Positions 1 through 8,169 of a stretch of 64,000 bases of DNA are shown here, in pieces. The translations under genes were made by a program, and so were the position numbers. A model generated the notes under the pieces. That model worked only from the letters and a program-made list of their open reading frames with translations, did not search any database and had not been told where the DNA came from. The stretch comes from Sphingosinicella microcystinivorans (GTDB taxonomy: Bacteria > Pseudomonadota > Alphaproteobacteria > Sphingomonadales > Sphingomonadaceae): assembly GCF_027941835.1 (NCBI RefSeq), contig NZ_CP116005.1:2743501-2807500 (forward strand), written 5' to 3'. Position 1 is the stretch's first letter. Each line of letters starts with the position of its first letter.

Positions 1-34
1 AAGCAATGTTTCGGAAGCGGACGTCATATCGGCC

Positions 35-63
35 TTGAATGTCATTTTTCTATCATAGATAGT
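35..63 (+). promoter_or_regulatory. Possible promoter and small dyad before the S9 peptidase gene
   Basis: A TTGAAT hexamer at 35-40 and GATAGT at 58-63 are separated by 17 bases, which fits a sigma-70-like layout. A perfect small inverted repeat, CTATC-ATA-GATAG, spans 50-62 and overlaps the putative -10. It could be an operator. This is pattern evidence only. Confidence 0.35.
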
Positions 64-98
64 CTGTTGTCACGCTGCAATCGCAAAGGAACGCCGTG

Positions 99-2225
99 AT
101 GATACGCCTTGCCCTGGCCTTTATGTTCCTCGCGGCGGTCCCTGTACATGCCGGAGCACGGGCCGAATCCACGCCGCTCACGGCGGCCGAGCTGCTGGAG
201 GTGCCCGATGTCACCGACGTGCTCGTGGAGTCGGGGAAGCCCGTGGCGTGGGTCGAACGCACGGGCGGCGCGTACAACATCCTGCTGCGCGGGGACGCGG
301 GCCCGACCGTCCGGCTCACGAGCAACAGTGCCGACGACGGCCAGCCGATTCGGCTGATCGCGTTCCTCACCGGGCCCGACCGCCTGCTCTTCGCATCGGG
401 CGACGCGCAGAACCCCGCGAACCTCCCCGATCCGACGACCGCCCGCCTGCTGGCGGTTCCGCTCGCGGGCGGCGCGGCGCGCGATGCGGCCGCGCTGTTC
501 GGCGGCAGCGTCGGCGATCCCGCCGTCAGCCCCGACGGCAGGCGCATCGCCTTCGTGCGGGGCAAGGACCTGTTGGTCGCGGACCGCGGCGGCGGCGTCC
601 GGCGGCTGCTCACCGCGCGCAGCCGTCTCGCGGCGCCGGTGTGGTCGCCGGACGGGTCGCGCATCGCCTATGTCGTCGATCGCTCGGACGCCGACCGCGG
701 CGTCTACAGCATGGTCGGCGTCGTCGATGTGGAAAGCCGGGAAACACGGTTCCTCAGCCCCGGCATCGGCGCCGACCACAACCCGGTGTGGTCGGCGGAC
801 GGCGCGCGGGTCGCCTTCATCCGCCTCGGTTATCAGCCGCGCACGTGGCGCTTCTCCGATCTCGGCGATCACGCCCCGTTCTCGGTTCTCGTGGCGGATG
901 CGGCGACCGGCGAGGTGCGGTCCGAATGGCGCGCGCCGCACGCGCGCGGCAGCCACTTTTCCGGCTTCGCGGCGGGCGAGGACTACGACATCGGCGCGCG
1001 CGGCAACCTGTTCTGGTCCGCGAACGGCCGTCTGGTCTTCCCTTACGAGAAAACCGGCTTCCGGGCGCTCTACGCGCTGGTGCCCGGCGGCGAGCCCGTG
1101 ATCCTGACGCCGCCGGACATCGAGGTGGACGGCGCCGTGCAGTCGCCCGACCGGCGGCGCATCCTCTACTGGTCGCCCGCGGCCGGGGACGGCGCCCGCC
1201 TCGATCTCTATCTCATCGACGGCAAGGCGGCGCCGCGGCGCCTTTCCGGCGGAGACCGGGCCGCGATCCGGTACGGCGCGCGGTTCGTGGACGACACGCG
1301 CATCGTCTGGCGCGAGGCGGGCGTGCGCATCCCCGAACGGCTCCGGACCGGCAGTCTGGACGACAGTCGGGGCGGCAAGGCCGAAACGCTCTCGACGCCC
1401 GCGCCCGCGCAGGCGCGTTTCGCCATGCTGCCCGGTGAGGCGGAGACGCTTACGCTCGCCGCGCCGGACGGCGGCGCCGTTCATGCCATCCTCTACCGGT
1501 CGCGGCAGGCGCCGGCGAACGGCCGCGCGCCGATCATCGTCCACGCGCACGGCGGCTCGCGCGACAAGGCCTATCCGGTGTGGCAGAGCTTCTTCGGTTC
1601 TCCGCCGGTGCTGCGCTATTTCCTTTCGCGCGGCTATCACGTCATGCAGGTCAACTACCGTTCCGGCACCGGCTACGGCCTCGAATTCCGGGAACCGGCG
1701 AGCTACGGCGCCAAGGGCAACGCCGACGTCGACGATTTCATCGCCGCCGCGCGCCACGCGGCCGCGCTGCCGTTCGTCGATCCCGCGCGCATGATCGCCT
1801 ACGGCCACAGTTACGGCGGGCACATCGTCGCGGCGGCGCTGGCGCGTTCCGACGTCTTCGCGGCGGGCGTCGATTCCGCGGGCGTCGGCGACTGGGTCTA
1901 CGAGATGGAAAGCGACAGCGGCGGGCCGCTGCCTTTACGGATTCCCGAGCGGCTGGAGATCGAACGCACGGCCTACGCGTCGTCCGCCGTCGCGCAGCTC
2001 GACAACTGGGGTGATGAACCCCTGCTGCTGTTGCACGGCGATGCGGACCGCTCGGCGGCGATGCAGCAGACGATCGAGCTCTACCAGCAGCTGGGTCGCC
2101 GCGGAAAGGCGGTCGACGCCGTGATCTTCCCCGGCGAGGCGCACGCGCTGCGCCTCCTCCGCAACCAGCGCCGCTACATCGGCGCCGTGGAGGCGTTCTT
2201 CCGCAAGCACGGGCTGACGCCGTGA
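99..2225 (+). CDS. Secreted S9-family prolyl oligopeptidase-like serine peptidase
   Basis: A predicted exported peptidase of about 708 residues. The N-terminus is a hydrophobic signal peptide ending near an Ala-rich cleavage site. It is followed by a WD40/TolB-like beta-propeller segment (repeated S/D-P-D-G-R-R/S-I-A and W-S-P/A-D-G motifs) and a C-terminal alpha/beta-hydrolase domain. The GHSYGG nucleophile elbow puts the catalytic Ser at about residue 571, with Asp650 (in HGDAD) and His682 (in GEAH) completing the triad. Known S9 enzymes cleave short peptides, often after proline; the substrate here is unknown. ATG at 99 is preferred over GTG at 96 because AAAGGA at 85-90 sits 8 bases upstream of it. 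The gene stands alone and is convergent with the ferredoxin gene that follows, so it is probably not part of the catabolic island. Confidence 0.9.
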   Translation: MIRLALAFMFLAAVPVHAGARAESTPLTAAELLEVPDVTDVLVESGKPVAWVERTGGAYNILLRGDAGPTVRLTSNSADDGQPIRLIAFLTGPDRLLFASGDAQNPANLPDPTTARLLAVPLAGGAARDAAALFGGSVGDPAVSPDGRRIAFVRGKDLLVADRGGGVRRLLTARSRLAAPVWSPDGSRIAYVVDRSDADRGVYSMVGVVDVESRETRFLSPGIGADHNPVWSADGARVAFIRLGYQPRTWRFSDLGDHAPFSVLVADAATGEVRSEWRAPHARGSHFSGFAAGEDYDIGARGNLFWSANGRLVFPYEKTGFRALYALVPGGEPVILTPPDIEVDGAVQSPDRRRILYWSPAAGDGARLDLYLIDGKAAPRRLSGGDRAAIRYGARFVDDTRIVWREAGVRIPERLRTGSLDDSRGGKAETLSTPAPAQARFAMLPGEAETLTLAAPDGGAVHAILYRSRQAPANGRAPIIVHAHGGSRDKAYPVWQSFFGSPPVLRYFLSRGYHVMQVNYRSGTGYGLEFREPASYGAKGNADVDDFIAAARHAAALPFVDPARMIAYGHSYGGHIVAAALARSDVFAAGVDSAGVGDWVYEMESDSGGPLPLRIPERLEIERTAYASSAVAQLDNWGDEPLLLLHGDADRSAAMQQTIELYQQLGRRGKAVDAVIFPGEAHALRLLRNQRRYIGAVEAFFRKHGLTP

Positions 2226-2237
2226 GGCGTTCGGGGG

Positions 2238-2558
2238 TCAGACCTGGCTTGCCGGAAGGTTCACGACGAGGCCCTCGAGAGCCCCGGTCATCCTGATCTG
2301 GCACGACAGGCGGCTGCTCTCCCGGACGTCGATCGCGAATTCCAGCATGTCGGTTTCCGTCTCGTCGCGCTCGGGCAGGGCGGCGCGCCATTCGTCGCCG
2401 ACGTAGACGTGGCAGGTCGCGCAGGTGCAGGCGCCGCCGCAATCGGCGAGGATGCCCGAAATGCCGTTCTTGACGGCGCCTTCCATCAGGCTCCAGCCTT
2501 CCGGGATGTCGACGACGGACTCGTCGCCCCGATGACTGACGAAACGGACCGAGGGCAT
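2238..2558 (-). CDS. 2Fe-2S ferredoxin (adrenodoxin/putidaredoxin type)
   Basis: A 106-residue electron carrier. Cys40, Cys46 and Cys49 (C-x5-C-x2-C), with a distal Cys86, form the ligand pattern of vertebrate-type 2Fe-2S ferredoxins that deliver electrons to bacterial class I P450s. Its start codon overlaps the stop of the upstream 3Fe-4S ferredoxin gene (ATGA at 2555-2558 read on the minus strand), so the two are translationally coupled. It is the last gene of the minus-strand operon running flavoprotein, P450, ferredoxin, ferredoxin. No ferredoxin reductase lies in this operon, so electrons must come from a reductase encoded elsewhere. A start further upstream is open but would run through the neighbouring gene, so ATG at 2558 was chosen. 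Confidence 0.92.
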   Translation of the reverse strand: MPSVRFVSHRGDESVVDIPEGWSLMEGAVKNGISGILADCGGACTCATCHVYVGDEWRAALPERDETETDMLEFAIDVRESSRLSCQIRMTGALEGLVVNLPASQV

Positions 2559-2752
2559 CAGTCCTCCGCGACTTCGAGGGCGCGTTCCGGGCACGAGCGC
2601 GCGCCACGCTGCGCCAGCGTCTCCTGTCCCGCCGGAACGGCGATGTCGCCCGGCAGGATGTAGCCGGAATCGTCGAGCTGGAAGATGTCGGGCGCGAGCG
2701 AATAGCAGCGCGCGTGGCCCTGGCACATCCCGTGATGGACCTTGATCTTCAT
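2558..2752 (-). CDS. 3Fe-4S-type single-cluster ferredoxin next to a P450
   Basis: A 64-residue acidic ferredoxin. Cys10-x2-His13-x2-Cys16 and Cys54 followed by Pro match the CxxHxxC...CP pattern of P450-associated 3Fe-4S or variable 4Fe-4S ferredoxins, where His replaces the usual second Cys. This type is common in actinomycetes and occurs in some alphaproteobacteria. It starts 13 bases after the P450 stop. Its presence beside a second ferredoxin of a different class is unusual: either could serve the P450, or one could serve the neighbouring flavoprotein. Confidence 0.92.
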   Translation of the reverse strand: MKIKVHHGMCQGHARCYSLAPDIFQLDDSGYILPGDIAVPAGQETLAQRGARSCPERALEVAED

Positions 2753-2765
2753 GGTGCGTCCCTCC

Positions 2766-3995
2766 TCAGTCCCACGCGAGATCGAGGTTCTCGATCCCGA
2801 ACACGTAGCCGCCGTAGGTGATCGGCGAAGACCCTGCCTTCAGCCGGAAGGTAGGGATGCGCGCCAGGAACTCCTCGAGCCCGACGATCAGCTCGCGCCG
2901 CGCGAGGTGCGAGCCGAGGCAGCGGTGCGGCCCGTAGGCGAACGCGGTGTGGCGGTTGTTGTCGCGCGCGAGGTCGATCCTGTCCGGGTCCGGGAATTCG
3001 GCCGGATCGCGATTGGCGATCATGGTGGGGCAGGAGATGAGGTCGCCCGCCCTGATCGGAATGCCCTTGTACTCGAAATCGCAAACGGCCGTCCGCAGCA
3101 TCTGGATCGTCGAGTAGGCGCGGAAAAGCTCCTCCACCGCGGGCTTGATCAGGTCCTTGTCGCCGCGCAGGCGTTGCTGGTCCTCGGGGTGCGTCGCGAG
3201 GTGATAGAGGTCGAAGCCGACCGCCGCCGCGACGGTGTCGAGGCCCGCCTCGAACAGCAGCACCGCGACGCCGAGGATCTCCTTGTCCGTCAGCGGGCGC
3301 CCCTCCACCTCGGCGGCGAGCAGGAAGCTCACGAAATCGTCGGCGGGTTCGCGCCTGCGAAGCGCGATCAGCGACTTCATGAAATCGACGACGGTGCGCA
3401 TCGCATTCAGCCGCTGCTCAAGCGTGCCGTGGAACTGTTCGTTGGCCCAGCCGAGGAACTCGTCGCGCCGGTCGTCGGAAACGCCGAGGAACTGGAGGAA
3501 GACGCCGACTGCGAACGGAAAGGCGAAATCGTTCATCACCTCGCACGTGCCCTTGGCCTTGAAGCCCTCGATGAGGCGCACCGCCCGCTCGCGCGCGCCC
3601 GCCTCCATCGCATCGACGCGCCTGGGGGAGAGCAGGGGGTTGAGCAGCGCGCGGAACTTCATGTGGTCGGGCGGATCGACCTCGAGCGGGACCATTGGCA
3701 GGTCCTCGCCCAGCGCCGCCTTGAAGATGCCGCGGTTGCTGGAGAACACCTCGGTGTTGTTGAGGACGGCGCGCTGGTCCTCCGCCTTGGTGAACACCCA
3801 CGTGCCGCGGCCGTCGTAGGTGTTGTTCGGCGCATAGAAGATCGCCGGGCCTTCGCGGTGCACGAAGCTGAGCGCCGCCTGCGGGTGGCCGCAGGGCGTC
3901 GGCTCCATCTCCGGCCCCCGGAAATAGCTGAAGTCCCGAACGAGCGACGGCGGCACGTGATCGGGAACGACTGCGCCTGCTGCCCTGGTTGCCAT
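2766..3995 (-). CDS. Cytochrome P450 monooxygenase
   Basis: A soluble bacterial class I P450 of 409 residues, the usual length. Visible landmarks are the I-helix oxygen-binding motif A250-G-L-D-T254, the ExxR motif E289-L-F-R292, and the haem-binding loop FAYGPHRCLG with axial Cys359. It should hydroxylate an organic substrate with O2 and two electrons delivered by one of the two ferredoxins encoded just downstream. The subfamily and substrate cannot be told from the sequence. The gene has its own upstream palindrome (4054-4087), 59 bases before the start codon, so it can probably be controlled separately from the flavoprotein gene upstream of it. Confidence 0.95.
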   Translation of the reverse strand: MATRAAGAVVPDHVPPSLVRDFSYFRGPEMEPTPCGHPQAALSFVHREGPAIFYAPNNTYDGRGTWVFTKAEDQRAVLNNTEVFSSNRGIFKAALGEDLPMVPLEVDPPDHMKFRALLNPLLSPRRVDAMEAGARERAVRLIEGFKAKGTCEVMNDFAFPFAVGVFLQFLGVSDDRRDEFLGWANEQFHGTLEQRLNAMRTVVDFMKSLIALRRREPADDFVSFLLAAEVEGRPLTDKEILGVAVLLFEAGLDTVAAAVGFDLYHLATHPEDQQRLRGDKDLIKPAVEELFRAYSTIQMLRTAVCDFEYKGIPIRAGDLISCPTMIANRDPAEFPDPDRIDLARDNNRHTAFAYGPHRCLGSHLARRELIVGLEEFLARIPTFRLKAGSSPITYGGYVFGIENLDLAWD

Positions 3996-4053
3996 GATGC
4001 TGAACTCCCCTCCGTGCCGATGGCTGACTGCGTCTTGCGGCAGCCGGACATAT

Positions 4054-4087
4054 CATAAAACGATTGTTGTACAACAGATGTTTTATG
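4054..4087. promoter_or_regulatory. Palindromic operator before the P450 gene, probable TetR site
   Basis: A two-layer dyad with a single centre at 4070.5. The inner 12 bp TGTTGTACAACA (4065-4076) is a perfect palindrome. The outer arms CATAAAAC (4054-4061) and GTTTTATG (4080-4087) are also exact complements. The TGTTGT half-site recurs in the 6154-6193 dyad beside the tetR-type gene, so both are probably bound by that regulator. Confidence 0.75.
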
Positions 4088-4144
4088 CCCTTCGGTGCAG
4101 ATTTATACACAGGTCGGCGCAATCCTGAAAACCGCCCGGTGGTC

Positions 4145-6100
4145 CTACAGGCGCTTGCCGAGCTGGTAGCCCTGCTGCGTGGCGAAGACGATGCGGCGCG
4201 GTGCGTAGGCGTCGCCGAGGACATGAACCTCGAACGATTCGCCTTCGAGCGCGTCCTGAAGCGCCGTGTCCGGCACGCCGCCGCACGCGAGCACGACGCT
4301 GTCGAAGCCGCCGTGCACGCGCGCGCGCTGCGAATAGACGTGGCGCGTGCGGATGTCCGGCAGGGCGATCTGCGTCACCGCCTCCATGCAGACGATGGCG
4401 ACCCCGGCCTCCGAGAGGCGGCCGAGCCACGTGCCGAGCGCGTAGCGGCTGACGATGGGGGCGGGGCTGTTCGTCTGAACGAACATCGTCACCGCATGGC
4501 CGCGGCGGGCGAGCGAATCGGCCATCGCCAGCGGCGCGACGTGATCGTCCTGCACGACGACCGCGACGGTCTTGCCGAGCGCGGCGTCGTCCCGCGCGAC
4601 CGCCTCCATATCGTGGACGTTCGCGCCGTCCGCCCCCTCGATGCGCGGGCGGCGAGGCCGCGCGCCGACCGCGAGCGCCGCGACATCGGGCGCGAACGCG
4701 CGGATCGTCCCGGGCGTCGCCCGCGTGTTCAGGCAGACCGTGACGCCCGCGTCCGCGAGGCGGCGCTCCTGGTAGCGGACGTAGTCGAGGAAGCCCTGCT
4801 GGGTCGGCATCTTGGCGGCGAGCAGGATCTTGCCGCCGAGCGCGCCGCCGGCCTCGTGGAGCGTCACCCGATGCCCGCGCCCGGCGGCCGTGACGGCGAG
4901 TTCCATGCCTGCGGGTCCGCCGCCCACCACGAGCACGCGGCGGGGCGCGTCGGCGCGCGGCAAGGGCGCGCGGTCGTTCGCCGCCAGCGCCGGGTTCACC
5001 GTGCAGGCGAACGGCAGCCCCTCGGCGAGCGGGCGGCTGATGCAGTCGTTGCAGGCGAGGCAGGGCGCGATCGACCATGTCTTGCCCGACGCCGCCTTGT
5101 TCACGAAGGCGGGATCGGCAAGGTGCGCGCGCCCGACGCCCACCATGTCCGCGTATCCCGCCGCGAGGATCGCTTCCGCCGCTTCCGGGCTGTTCACCCG
5201 CCCCGCGTAGACGATCGGCAGGCCGAGCGCGCGGCGGAACTCCCCGGCCATGTCGGCCCACGCGCCGGGCGCGAAATGGTGCGTCTGGATATAGCTCGGG
5301 AAGCCCCAGCCCGTGCCCGTCACGAGATGCAGGTAATCGACCTTGGCCGTAGCCTCGATCCACTGCGCGATCTCGAGGCCCCCGGCCTTGCCGTATCCGC
5401 CGGGCTCCGCCTCTTCCATGTTGAGACGGACGCCGACGACGAGCGACTCGCCGACCGCCTGCCGGATTTCGTCGAGGATTTCCCCGAGGAAGCGCACGCG
5501 CCCTTCGAAGCCGCCGCCGTAATCGTCGCCGCGTTCGTTGGTCAGCGGCGAGAGGAACCATTCGATGAGGTCGTCGTGGTTGGCGTGAAGCTCGATCGAA
5601 TCGAGACCGGCGCGCGCCGCCTGCACGGCGGAGAACGCGTATTCCTTGACGAACGTCCCGATCTCCCGCCGCGTCAGCGCGTGCGGCACGCTGTTGATGA
5701 CGGGTCCGCTCAGCGTGGCGGAGGGGCCGTGCGGCATTCCGCCCTGCATGATGATCTGCGTGCCCGCCCGCGCGCCCGCCGCATGGACCTCCGCCGCGAG
5801 CCGCCCCATGCGGTCCACGAAGCGCGGGTCGCGGAACACGCCCTGCCTGCGCGCGCCGACGCCGGTGGGATCGAAGCCGGGCGGAAGCTGGTTTTCGAGG
5901 AAGCCGTTCAGCGCGATCAGCCAGCCGGTGCCGCCTTCGGCGAGGCTGCGCCAATAGTCGATGTAGCGGTCGGCTTCCGCCTCGGTGCCGAGCAGGTTGC
6001 CGAGCAGCGCGGCATGGGGCGGCGCCATGATGCGGTTGCGCACCTGCATCCCGCCGATGCGAATCGGCTTGAATATGCGCGAAAGTGCCGTCGTTTCCAT
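4145..6100 (-). CDS. NADH:flavin oxidoreductase, 2,4-dienoyl-CoA reductase / BaiCD-like
   Basis: A 651-residue, three-part flavoprotein. The N-terminal Old Yellow Enzyme TIM barrel (about residues 1-335) has an ELHANH segment followed by SPLTNERGDDYGG. A cysteine cluster for 4Fe-4S (CLACNDC, then FACTVNP, about residues 345-370) comes next. A C-terminal FAD/NAD(P)-binding region begins with VLVVGGGPAGMELA near residue 385. Known relatives reduce conjugated double bonds of 2,4-dienoyl-CoA, enone or bile-acid intermediates, passing electrons NAD(P)H to FAD to Fe-S to FMN. The gene is divergent from the TetR regulator, with the 6154-6193 operator between them, and sits upstream of the P450 and ferredoxins. 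The exact substrate is unknown. Confidence 0.9.
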   Translation of the reverse strand: METTALSRIFKPIRIGGMQVRNRIMAPPHAALLGNLLGTEAEADRYIDYWRSLAEGGTGWLIALNGFLENQLPPGFDPTGVGARRQGVFRDPRFVDRMGRLAAEVHAAGARAGTQIIMQGGMPHGPSATLSGPVINSVPHALTRREIGTFVKEYAFSAVQAARAGLDSIELHANHDDLIEWFLSPLTNERGDDYGGGFEGRVRFLGEILDEIRQAVGESLVVGVRLNMEEAEPGGYGKAGGLEIAQWIEATAKVDYLHLVTGTGWGFPSYIQTHHFAPGAWADMAGEFRRALGLPIVYAGRVNSPEAAEAILAAGYADMVGVGRAHLADPAFVNKAASGKTWSIAPCLACNDCISRPLAEGLPFACTVNPALAANDRAPLPRADAPRRVLVVGGGPAGMELAVTAAGRGHRVTLHEAGGALGGKILLAAKMPTQQGFLDYVRYQERRLADAGVTVCLNTRATPGTIRAFAPDVAALAVGARPRRPRIEGADGANVHDMEAVARDDAALGKTVAVVVQDDHVAPLAMADSLARRGHAVTMFVQTNSPAPIVSRYALGTWLGRLSEAGVAIVCMEAVTQIALPDIRTRHVYSQRARVHGGFDSVVLACGGVPDTALQDALEGESFEVHVLGDAYAPRRIVFATQQGYQLGKRL

Positions 6101-6153
6101 GGCTTCCCACCCTTGATGCGATTGTTTCGCGGCCCTAGGGTCGGGCCGTCTTG

Positions 6154-6193
6154 CTATTTACAACATGTGTTGTAATACAAGTGTTGTAAATAG
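6154..6193. promoter_or_regulatory. Extended inverted repeat between flavoprotein and tetR-type gene, probable TetR operator
   Basis: Perfect 12-bp arms CTATTTACAACA (6154-6165) and TGTTGTAAATAG (6182-6193) flank a 16-bp centre. The centre contains another TGTTGT half-site (6168-6173) and the perfect TTGTAATACAA dyad (6170-6180). Overlapping half-sites suggest two regulator dimers. The position between divergent start codons (6100 minus, 6217 plus) fits joint control of both genes. The half-site is shared with the operator at 4054-4087. Confidence 0.78.
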
Positions 6194-6216
6194 CCTCTGG
6201 GAACGGAACGGCGGAA

Positions 6217-6786
6217 ATGCCCGTGGCGGTGGACAGTGACGAGCGGCGTGCGGCGGTGGTTTCCGCGGCGGCCGAGCTCATCGTCGAAGGCGGTCTGAAC
6301 GCCGTGACGTTCCGCAATATCGCGGCGCGCCTCGGGTACAGCACCACCGTCATCAGCCACTACTTCCGCGACAAGACCGATGTGCTGCGCGCGACCTATC
6401 GGCATGTCGTGGCCGAGGCCGTGGCGCACCGCGAGCAGGTGCTGGCGGGGCAGGACGCCTCGCCCGCCCGCGTGCTGGAGGAGGTGCTGCCGGTCGCGGA
6501 CACGCAGCGGCGCATCTGGACCGTATGGCTCTGCTTCTGGACGGCCGCGCTGTTCGACGAGGCGCTTCTGGAGGAGCACCGGCGCGGCCTTGCCGGCACG
6601 CGCGAGCGTCTGCGCCAGCACTTCCTCGCGGAAGGCGAGCCGGAGGCGCGGGCCGAGCAGGCCGCCGAGGATCTGGCGCAGGCGATCTTCGGCATCGCCA
6701 TGCAGGCGCTGTTCGATCCCGCCTACTGGTCTCCGGAGCGCCAGCGCGCGGCCTATCGGCGTGCGGCCGCCCGGATCGCGGGCTGA
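6217..6786 (+). CDS. TetR/AcrR-family transcriptional regulator (BetI-like)
   Basis: A 189-residue one-domain-pair repressor. Residues about 10-55 form the TetR helix-turn-helix (AAELIVEGGLNAVTFRNIAA, then YSTTVISHYFRDKTDVL). The rest is an alpha-helical ligand domain with a Trp-rich stretch (RRIWTVWLCFW). The gene is transcribed away from the flavoprotein-P450 operon, across a 40-bp dyad that shares half-sites with the P450 operator. The simplest reading is an autoregulated repressor of the P450/flavoprotein genes. The inducer is unknown; acyl-CoA or the P450 substrate are possibilities. Confidence 0.9.
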   Translation: MPVAVDSDERRAAVVSAAAELIVEGGLNAVTFRNIAARLGYSTTVISHYFRDKTDVLRATYRHVVAEAVAHREQVLAGQDASPARVLEEVLPVADTQRRIWTVWLCFWTAALFDEALLEEHRRGLAGTRERLRQHFLAEGEPEARAEQAAEDLAQAIFGIAMQALFDPAYWSPERQRAAYRRAAARIAG

Positions 6787-6854
6787 TCCTGCCGCGCGCG
6801 GCGCAAGGCCCCGCGGGCAGACTGCAACGCGCGGCTTGCGACGAACCCTAAAAA

Positions 6855-6868
6855 TATACTACAGTGCA
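6855..6868 (+). promoter_or_regulatory. Island-wide 14-bp promoter element, copy 1
   Basis: TATACTACAGTGCA followed by AAAAAG, 81 bases before the first gene of the 6950-12331 operon. It matches the consensus TRYACCNNNGTGCA seen before most transcription units of this window. Confidence 0.6.
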
Positions 6869-6949
6869 AAAAGTGCTTGCGAACGGATCGCCGTTTCGGG
6901 CAACCGGAGATGAAGCTGCGGACGATAATCAAAGCGGGACGCGTTGGGG

Positions 6950-8134
6950 ATGGTCGAGACCGGATACGAGGGTGATGAGGCATTCCGGCAGGAAGTGCGC
7001 TCCTGGCTGCGGGACAATTTCCCGCAGTCGCTCGCATACTGCAACGCGCTCGTCTACCTGAACGACGCCCGGGTTGCCGCCGAGGATGAGGCGTTTCAGC
7101 TCTGGCGCCGGCGCGTCGCCGAAAAGGGCTGGGGCGTTCCGACATGGCCGAGGATTTACGGCGGCGCCGGGCTGACCGCGGCCGAGGCGCGCGTCATCAC
7201 GCAGGAAATGGCCCGCATCGGCGCCTTCAATCCGATGCGCAGCAACGGCACGATGATGCTGGGTCCGACGCTTCTCGAATATGGCACCGAGGAGCAGAAA
7301 CGACGTCACCTGCCGGGCATCGCCGATCACAGCGAGCGCTGGTGTCAGGGCTTTTCGGAGCCGGGTGCGGGCTCCGATCTCGCCTCGCTGCAAACCCGGT
7401 GCGTCGACATGGGCGATCACTTCCTCGTGAACGGCCAGAAGATCTGGACGTCCGGCGCCGATCACGCGGACTGGTGCTTCTGCCTCGTGCGCACCGACAC
7501 GTCGAGCAAGCATCGCGGTATCAGCTTCCTGCTCATCGACATGAAGACGCCCGGCGTCGAGGTGCGCCCGATCGTGCTGATCAGCGGCGCGACGCACTTC
7601 TGCGAGGTGTTCCTGAACGACGTGAAGGTGCCGAAGGAGAATCTGGTCGGCGCGCTCAACGAAGGCTGGTCGGTCGCCAAGCGGCTGCTCCAGTTCGAAC
7701 GCGACAGCCTGTCCGAAGGGCGCGGCGAGGCGCCCGGCCTGCTGCCGCTGGCGCAGGAGCATGTCGGCGTCGATGCGGAAGGGCGGATCGCCGATCCCGA
7801 TCTTCGCGTCCGCCTGATCGCGAACGCGATGCGCTCGGATGCCTACACGCGCACGGTCCAGCGGATCGCCGCCGAGGCGAAGGCGGGCAACAGCGTTCAG
7901 GACGGTGTTTCCGCGCTCAAGAATCTCGGCTCGGGCGTCGCGCAGGTCCGCGCCGAGCTGCTGGTCGAGATTCTGGGCCACGGCGGCCTCGGCTGGTCCG
8001 GGGACGCCTACGCGCCGGATGCCTTGGAAGCGACGCGGGCGTGGCTGCACAGCAAGGCCTTCTCGATCTACGGCGGCAGCTATGAAGTGCAGAACAACAT
8101 CACCGCCAAGCGGACGCTGGGCCTCCCCGGCTGA
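6950..8134 (+). CDS. Acyl-CoA dehydrogenase, probable subunit of a heteromeric enzyme
   Basis: A 394-residue FAD-dependent acyl-CoA dehydrogenase. Landmarks are WPRIYGGAGLT near the N-terminus, the flavin-binding CQGFSEPGAGSDLASLQT segment, KIWTSGADHADWC, and a C-terminal IYGGSYEVQNNI motif. At the usual catalytic YEGT position it has YGGS, as in FadE-type subunits where the base lies elsewhere. It is followed 35 bases later by a second, shorter acyl-CoA dehydrogenase. In mycobacterial cholesterol catabolism such adjacent pairs (ChsE1-ChsE2, ChsE4-ChsE5) form alpha2beta2 enzymes acting on bulky steroid CoA esters, so the same arrangement is inferred here. ATG at 6950 is preferred to the in-frame TTG at 6944; neither has a strong ribosome-binding site. 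Confidence 0.9.
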   Translation: MVETGYEGDEAFRQEVRSWLRDNFPQSLAYCNALVYLNDARVAAEDEAFQLWRRRVAEKGWGVPTWPRIYGGAGLTAAEARVITQEMARIGAFNPMRSNGTMMLGPTLLEYGTEEQKRRHLPGIADHSERWCQGFSEPGAGSDLASLQTRCVDMGDHFLVNGQKIWTSGADHADWCFCLVRTDTSSKHRGISFLLIDMKTPGVEVRPIVLISGATHFCEVFLNDVKVPKENLVGALNEGWSVAKRLLQFERDSLSEGRGEAPGLLPLAQEHVGVDAEGRIADPDLRVRLIANAMRSDAYTRTVQRIAAEAKAGNSVQDGVSALKNLGSGVAQVRAELLVEILGHGGLGWSGDAYAPDALEATRAWLHSKAFSIYGGSYEVQNNITAKRTLGLPG

Positions 8135-8169
8135 GCGATGATGACGGAAAGGATCGGGGGAGGAGCGTC

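Noticed and set aside
4064-6175. Long plus-strand reading frame (703 codons) opposite the flavoprotein gene.
   Set aside because: Antisense shadow of the OYE-type gene; no motifs and no ribosome-binding site.
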